From JBLHGU01 sp047615875 (lineage in GTDB: Bacteria > Pseudomonadota > Gammaproteobacteria > Arenicellales > CAJQKF01): 9,552 bases of DNA. The translations under genes were made by a program, and so were the position numbers. The notes below the pieces were generated by a model that was given only the letters and a program-made list of their open reading frames with translations, had not been told where the DNA came from and made no database searches. Positions 6,931 through 9,552 of the stretch are shown one piece after another. Every line of letters starts with the position of its first letter. Within the stretch, counting starts at the first letter, position 1. The stretch covers positions 1-9,552 of the forward strand of contig JBLHGU010000197.1 in the NCBI GenBank assembly GCA_047615875.1, given 5' to 3'.

Positions 6931-8208
6931 CTATCCCAACATCTTGCTAATAATATTCGCAGCTTTTTCAGTGCCGATGCGTGATTGCATGTGTGCACTG
7001 GTCGCTTCAAGTCGAGCCTGCATGTCTGTATTTGTCAGGCAGTGTTCGATCTTTGCTGCCAGTTCATCATCAGTCCAAATGTAGCGGTCCTGCCTGAAGC
7101 CATGGCCGGTTTCCTGCACGCGAGTCGCGTTGTCGTGGCCATCCCAGACATACGGCATGATGATAGCGGGCTTACCGAAATATAGGCATTCGGTAAAACT
7201 ATTATTACCGCCATGATGAATAACGCAATCAACCTGCGGGATTACAGATGGTTGCGGATACCACCCGGCAATTCTGACATTGTCTGGAAGATTGGAATAG
7301 CTAGTTTCGTAGTCACCCACGTTCACCAATGCTCTATATGGCAGGTTACTAACTGCGTCGATAATACGTTGCAATAATTCGGTGTCTCCTGCACCCAAAC
7401 TGCCAAAGCTGATGTAAAGTAATGGCTTATCATCATTCACCTTGAAAGTTGGCACCTGATAGGCTTCCTCTTCACGCACACAACCTTCGAGGTATTGGAA
7501 TTGTGCAGGATCGAGCTGTTTTGAGCGCTGGTACTTAATTGGTTCAGGGTATAGCAGAAAGTTCATATAAGGAGATGCTTCGAAGAATTGTCCAATCGGA
7601 TACTCAGCCTCGTTACATCCAGCAAGAAACGCATTGTAGTCATCGTGAATTGGTTTAATCACCTCGTTAAAATGCGCCCGATATCGTTCGTGGCAAGCCA
7701 GATCGTGTTCACCACATCCTGATAGATGTGGAGGAATAGCATCATCTTCAATTTCATTCTCTGAGCACGAGATAATGCGTAGCCAGGGTTTACCAAACTG
7801 TTTAATCGCTGGAAACATAACCACATTATCCACGCAAATCATGTCTGGGTTAATACCCGCGAGCACAGCCGGCAAATCCTTCTCCGCCCACTTGGCGCTA
7901 TCGACAATATTCTCCCAGCACTCCTTCACATAGTTGTCGATCTGGTTATACGGGGATTGACTGAAGTTTGGAATGTGGCCATTGATAAAGTTTTCCCAGA
8001 ATTTGGCCATTTCTTCTTCCGACATCGGTTCGGATAAGTTGACAGGATGGGCTTCAAATCCATAACCCCGGTAAATCTCCAGAAAACCTGGATCAGAAAG
8101 AAATATCGCCCGATGGCCAAGTTTTTCACAGGCCTGTGCGATACCGACAGAATTTAATGCCGGACCGAAAGCCGCTTCGGGAAAGAATGCGATAGTTTTT
8201 TGTGTCAT
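6931..8208 (-). CDS. GT1/MGT-family glycosyltransferase-like protein (UDP-glycosyltransferase fold)
   Basis: A 425-residue GT-B fold protein, probably cytoplasmic, resembling MGT-type transferases that move a sugar from a nucleotide donor to a small acceptor. The C-terminal half is clear: LLYISFGSLG (263-272) opens the donor domain, and the donor-binding block runs GWYPQPSVIPQVDCVIHHGG (315-334), SFTECLYFGKPAIIMP, then WDGHDNATRVQETGHGFR (355-372). In the N-terminal half the usual GHxxP element appears as FGPALNS (14-20). Counting back from the conserved GHRAIF (31-36), Pro16 stands where the catalytic His is expected, so the catalytic mechanism or activity is uncertain. First gene of a three-gene operon. 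Sugar and acceptor are unknown; a sugar-removing or binding role cannot be excluded. Confidence 0.85.
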   Translation of the reverse strand: MTQKTIAFFPEAAFGPALNSVGIAQACEKLGHRAIFLSDPGFLEIYRGYGFEAHPVNLSEPMSEEEMAKFWENFINGHIPNFSQSPYNQIDNYVKECWENIVDSAKWAEKDLPAVLAGINPDMICVDNVVMFPAIKQFGKPWLRIISCSENEIEDDAIPPHLSGCGEHDLACHERYRAHFNEVIKPIHDDYNAFLAGCNEAEYPIGQFFEASPYMNFLLYPEPIKYQRSKQLDPAQFQYLEGCVREEEAYQVPTFKVNDDKPLLYISFGSLGAGDTELLQRIIDAVSNLPYRALVNVGDYETSYSNLPDNVRIAGWYPQPSVIPQVDCVIHHGGNNSFTECLYFGKPAIIMPYVWDGHDNATRVQETGHGFRQDRYIWTDDELAAKIEHCLTNTDMQARLEATSAHMQSRIGTEKAANIISKMLG

Positions 8209-8299
8209 GTTGATTAACTCCTCCGGAATTTAATAAGATAGTTTCGTCCTGCACAGTCGGAAAGATTTAGCGCTTGTTTCAATATAACATCCTTGTTTG
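8209..8299 (-). promoter_or_regulatory. Leader of the glycosyltransferase operon with strong ribosome binding site
   Basis: This 91-base leader runs from the predicted 3' end of the group II intron to the ATG of the glycosyltransferase. GGAGGAG (minus strand, at 8218-8224) sits nine bases from the start codon and is the best ribosome binding site in the window. I see no convincing sigma70 pair; a TATCTT box with a poor -35 match is the best candidate. The operon may therefore depend on transcription entering through the mobile-element remnant, or on a promoter of another type. Confidence 0.6.
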
Positions 8300-8372
8300 G
8301 TCACGGTAGGAACACCGGTCACCCGGTGCCCCCCGTACAGATCCGTACGTGCGCTACTAACGCATACGGCTC
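8300..8372 (-). ncRNA. Group II intron domains V and VI (3' end of intron), domain V degenerate
   Basis: Read on the minus strand, domain V starts at 8372 with GAGCCGTATGCG and returns as GCGCACGTACGGATC to 8340. It has the characteristic two-base CG bulge at 8349-8348. The catalytic-triad G (8370) faces A (8342) instead of U, and the loop is UAGUA closed by U.G instead of a GNRA tetraloop; total length is 33 bases against the usual 34. Domain VI follows: CACCGG (8328-8323), GUGA loop, CCGGTG (8318-8313), then a lower stem with a single bulged A at 8307, flanked by G.U 8332/8308 and G-C 8333/8306. Seven bases after that A the sequence reads AC (8301-8300), the expected intron 3' end. The assignment is supported independently by the maturase domain directly upstream. 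Confidence 0.85.
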
Positions 8373-8675
8373 CTACTTCGAGTATTTGGCGCAAAATCGC
8401 ATTTCCGGATAAGGATGAACAATACGCACCTTGGGAAGATGGCGTCTGATCCAGACACCAAACCGAGCCCAAGTGATTCGATGACGCTGGCTGCGTCGGC
8501 GTAGCATTTTGAACCAGCGTTTGACTATTTCGGCATGAAATAATGAAACGCATTGGCTGTTACCCGGAACACAATAGTAGTTCATGTGGCCGGTTATCAC
8601 TGATCTTAGCCATTTCATGGTAAGACCAATTGACTCATGCATACGCCTGCGCAACTCGCGCTGTACGGCTTTAAC
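8300..8675 (-). mobile_element. 3'-terminal fragment of a group II intron (maturase C-terminus plus domains V-VI)
   Basis: Only the last about 376 bases of an intron that is normally around 2 kb remain. They encode the maturase-specific (GIIM) domain and C-terminal end of the intron reverse transcriptase, with its stop codon directly abutting domain V. After the stop, the frame reads EPYA, as in relatives where the protein continues across domain V. Reverse transcriptase motifs, domains I-IV and the exon-binding sequences are all missing, so the intron cannot move by itself. The upstream boundary is where similarity to IS66 TnpC stops, around 8675; it could be off by a few codons. Confidence 0.85.
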
Positions 8676-9065
8676 CAGGTCGTCACTCAGGGTGGGTGTA
8701 CGGGAACGTTTCTTGCGTTGGTGTGCCGGAACCGTGGTGGTGTCGTCCGCCGGATCCGGGTCCGTTTGATCCGCATCCGTTCGGTCGACGATCATCTCGG
8801 CTTCGTTGAACAACTCGCGTTGCAGGCCAAGGGCTTTTTCTGAGCTGGACCCGAAACGGTGGATCTGGCTCAGTTTCATCTGTCGCTTGAGCCACTGGTT
8901 TCGGCTGCTTAAATGTTCGTTCTCAACTTGTAGTGTGGTGATCTCTTGTTCTTGAGTTGAAATCGTATCGTCGCGTTGATCCAGACTCGTTTTAAGACCG
9001 ACTACCTGGTGGTGTGATGTCTTAACAGTTGCCGCGTCAGAATCGGAATGTGGGGGTAAATTCAT
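8373..9065 (-). pseudogene. In-frame chimera of IS66 TnpC N-terminus and group II intron maturase C-terminus
   Basis: An open frame of 230 codons made from two unrelated genes. Residues 1 to about 130 are the start of an IS66 transposase TnpC: a coiled-coil region (about 20-65), RFGSSSEKAL (70-79), an acidic linker and a basic RKKRSRTP segment (117-124). The DDE catalytic domain that should follow is absent. From about residue 131 (VKAVQRELRRRMHES) the sequence is a group II intron maturase C-terminus: WLRSVITGHMNYYCVPGN (152-169), LRRRSQ (188-193), TWARF, then VHPYPEMRF (216-224) and a stop before domain V. Neither half can do its normal job. The join looks like a deletion or recombination that happened to keep frame; whether a protein is made is unknown. 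Confidence 0.88.
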
Positions 9066-9133
9066 GACCGGAATTATACCATATCACCTTCCAACAATAA
9101 CGCTGTTATCGTAATAATATCAATAGGATATCC

Positions 9134-9490
9134 TCACACTAGCATCTCATATCGGCGCTCAGGATGGGGCTTCATCAGAGCGATATTGTAGCCATCGAGT
9201 AACCAGTTCAACTGCTCACCGGTCAGTTGCATAGACCCCGCTTTCGGTCGCGGCCAGTGAAGCCGATCCTGTTGCAGTTGCTTCTGCCATAGACAGAACC
9301 CGTTACGCTGCCAATACAGTATCTTGATCTTATCGCGCCCCCGGTTGCGAAACACAAACAACTGCCCGCTCATCGATTCTTGTCTCAACACACTTTCTAC
9401 CAGAATCGATAGCGTTCGAATACCTTTTCTGAAATCCACTGGCTCCAGGCACAGATAGATCGTACTCAGTGTCCCCTCGGCACGAAACAT
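9134..9490 (-). CDS. tnpB: IS66-family accessory protein TnpB
   Basis: A 118-residue IS66 Orf2 protein (PF05717 type). Family hallmarks are IYLCLEPVDFRKGIRTLSILV (11-31; normally a xxxxTDMRKGFDGL-like block), GQLFVFRNRGRDKIKILYWQRNGF (42-65) and a KQL-RLHWPRP stretch (70-82). It has full length and no frameshift, so it is intact even though the element is not. In other IS66 elements TnpB is needed for transposition, but its biochemical role is not well understood. The ATG overlaps the TGA of the upstream frame (TGATG), which indicates translational coupling as usual in these elements. Confidence 0.93.
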   Translation of the reverse strand: MFRAEGTLSTIYLCLEPVDFRKGIRTLSILVESVLRQESMSGQLFVFRNRGRDKIKILYWQRNGFCLWQKQLQQDRLHWPRPKAGSMQLTGEQLNWLLDGYNIALMKPHPERRYEMLV

Positions 9491-9552
9491 CAGGTGGATA
9501 CCACCCGGTACAAGGCTTGCACAAACTGTGGAATAGAATCTACTTCGCTCAC
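9490..9552 (-). CDS. tnpA: 3' end of probable IS66 tnpA, cut by the window edge
   Basis: The minus-strand frame entering the window reads 20 codons (ending FVQALYRVVST) and stops with a TGA overlapping the tnpB start. Position and stop/start overlap are what is expected of IS66 tnpA (Orf1), a small helix-turn-helix protein. The visible tail is too short to recognise by sequence, so the call rests on context. Confidence 0.5.
   Translation of the reverse strand: MSEVDSIPQFVQALYRVVST

Larger units (their letters stand above)
8676..9552 (-). mobile_element. Partial IS66-family insertion sequence, truncated inside tnpC
   Basis: The gene order tnpA (end only)-tnpB-tnpC on the minus strand is that of IS66 elements, which encode two small accessory proteins and a large DDE transposase. 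The left end runs past the window edge at 9552. The right part, including most of tnpC and the terminal inverted repeat, has been replaced by the intron fragment. The 68 bases between tnpB and tnpC hold a small hairpin (AATAAC 9096-9101 with GTTAT 9105-9109) and a TATAAT hexamer close to the tnpC start without a good -35. The copy cannot transpose by itself. Confidence 0.88.

Noticed and set aside
8230..8553. A 107-codon open frame on the minus strand across the intron end and operon leader
   Set aside because: It runs out of frame through the maturase end and straight across domains V and VI, resembles no family, and has no ribosome binding site. The intron structure explains this stretch better.
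8209..9065. The intron being inserted within IS66 tnpC, with IS66 continuing on the other side
   Set aside because: Sequence downstream of the predicted intron end (from 8299) does not encode more TnpC in any frame I read. It leads directly into the glycosyltransferase leader. The two elements are joined by loss of material, not nested.
9066..9080. TATAAT hexamer just upstream of tnpC as a promoter for the chimeric frame
   Set aside because: No acceptable -35 box at 16-18 bases spacing, and the transcript would start almost at the start codon. Probably a chance match.
1..9552. CRISPR arrays, tRNA or rRNA genes, toxin-antitoxin or defence genes
   Set aside because: No spaced direct repeats, no cloverleaf-like or rRNA-like sequence, and no reading frame resembling these families was seen on either strand.

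Overview
This window looks like chromosome or large-plasmid sequence from a Gram-negative bacterium, most plausibly a gammaproteobacterium with moderate GC. That placement is an inference from a twin-arginine-exported periplasmic binding protein, proteobacterial-style Liv transporter genes, and IS66 and group II intron remnants. There is no rRNA or tRNA to fix the taxonomy.

Left half (58-4941, + strand): a complete branched-chain-amino-acid-type (HAAT) ABC importer in the order substrate-binding protein, livH, livM, livG, livF. The binding protein carries a Tat signal instead of a lipobox. It is separated from the permease genes by a 282-base gap holding a perfect 12-bp inverted repeat. livH-livM overlap, and livM-livG-livF are tightly packed. 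The family transports branched-chain amino acids but also urea, amides, aromatic acids and other small organics, so the ligand is open.

Middle (5009-8208, - strand, convergent with the importer): a three-gene operon, transcribed as GT1/MGT-type glycosyltransferase, then a small DUF861-type cupin, then an NAD(P)-dependent aldehyde dehydrogenase. Spacing is 3 and 29 bases. The glycosyltransferase has a good donor-binding region but a proline where the usual N-terminal catalytic histidine would fall. The aldehyde dehydrogenase keeps its catalytic Cys and Glu and ends in an aromatic-rich tail. One hypothesis is that importer and operon together take up and process a (glycosylated) small molecule; the sequence only shows that they are neighbours.

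Right end (8300-9552, - strand): a junction of two broken mobile elements. An IS66-family element (end of a probable tnpA, intact tnpB, 5' part of tnpC) is fused in frame to the 3' end of a group II intron: the maturase-specific domain, domain V and domain VI. The fused reading frame stays open for 230 codons. Domain VI looks well kept (single bulged A, GUGA tetraloop, AC 3' end), but domain V has a G.A mismatch in the catalytic triad and has lost its GNRA loop. The predicted intron 3' end lies 91 bases upstream of the glycosyltransferase start on the same strand, so the remnant now forms the upstream boundary, and perhaps part of the expression control, of that operon.

I did not see a clearly new defence or mobile system. 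The most unusual items are the IS66/intron chimera with its partly decayed ribozyme end, and the uncharacterised glycosyltransferase-cupin-aldehyde dehydrogenase operon facing a HAAT importer.
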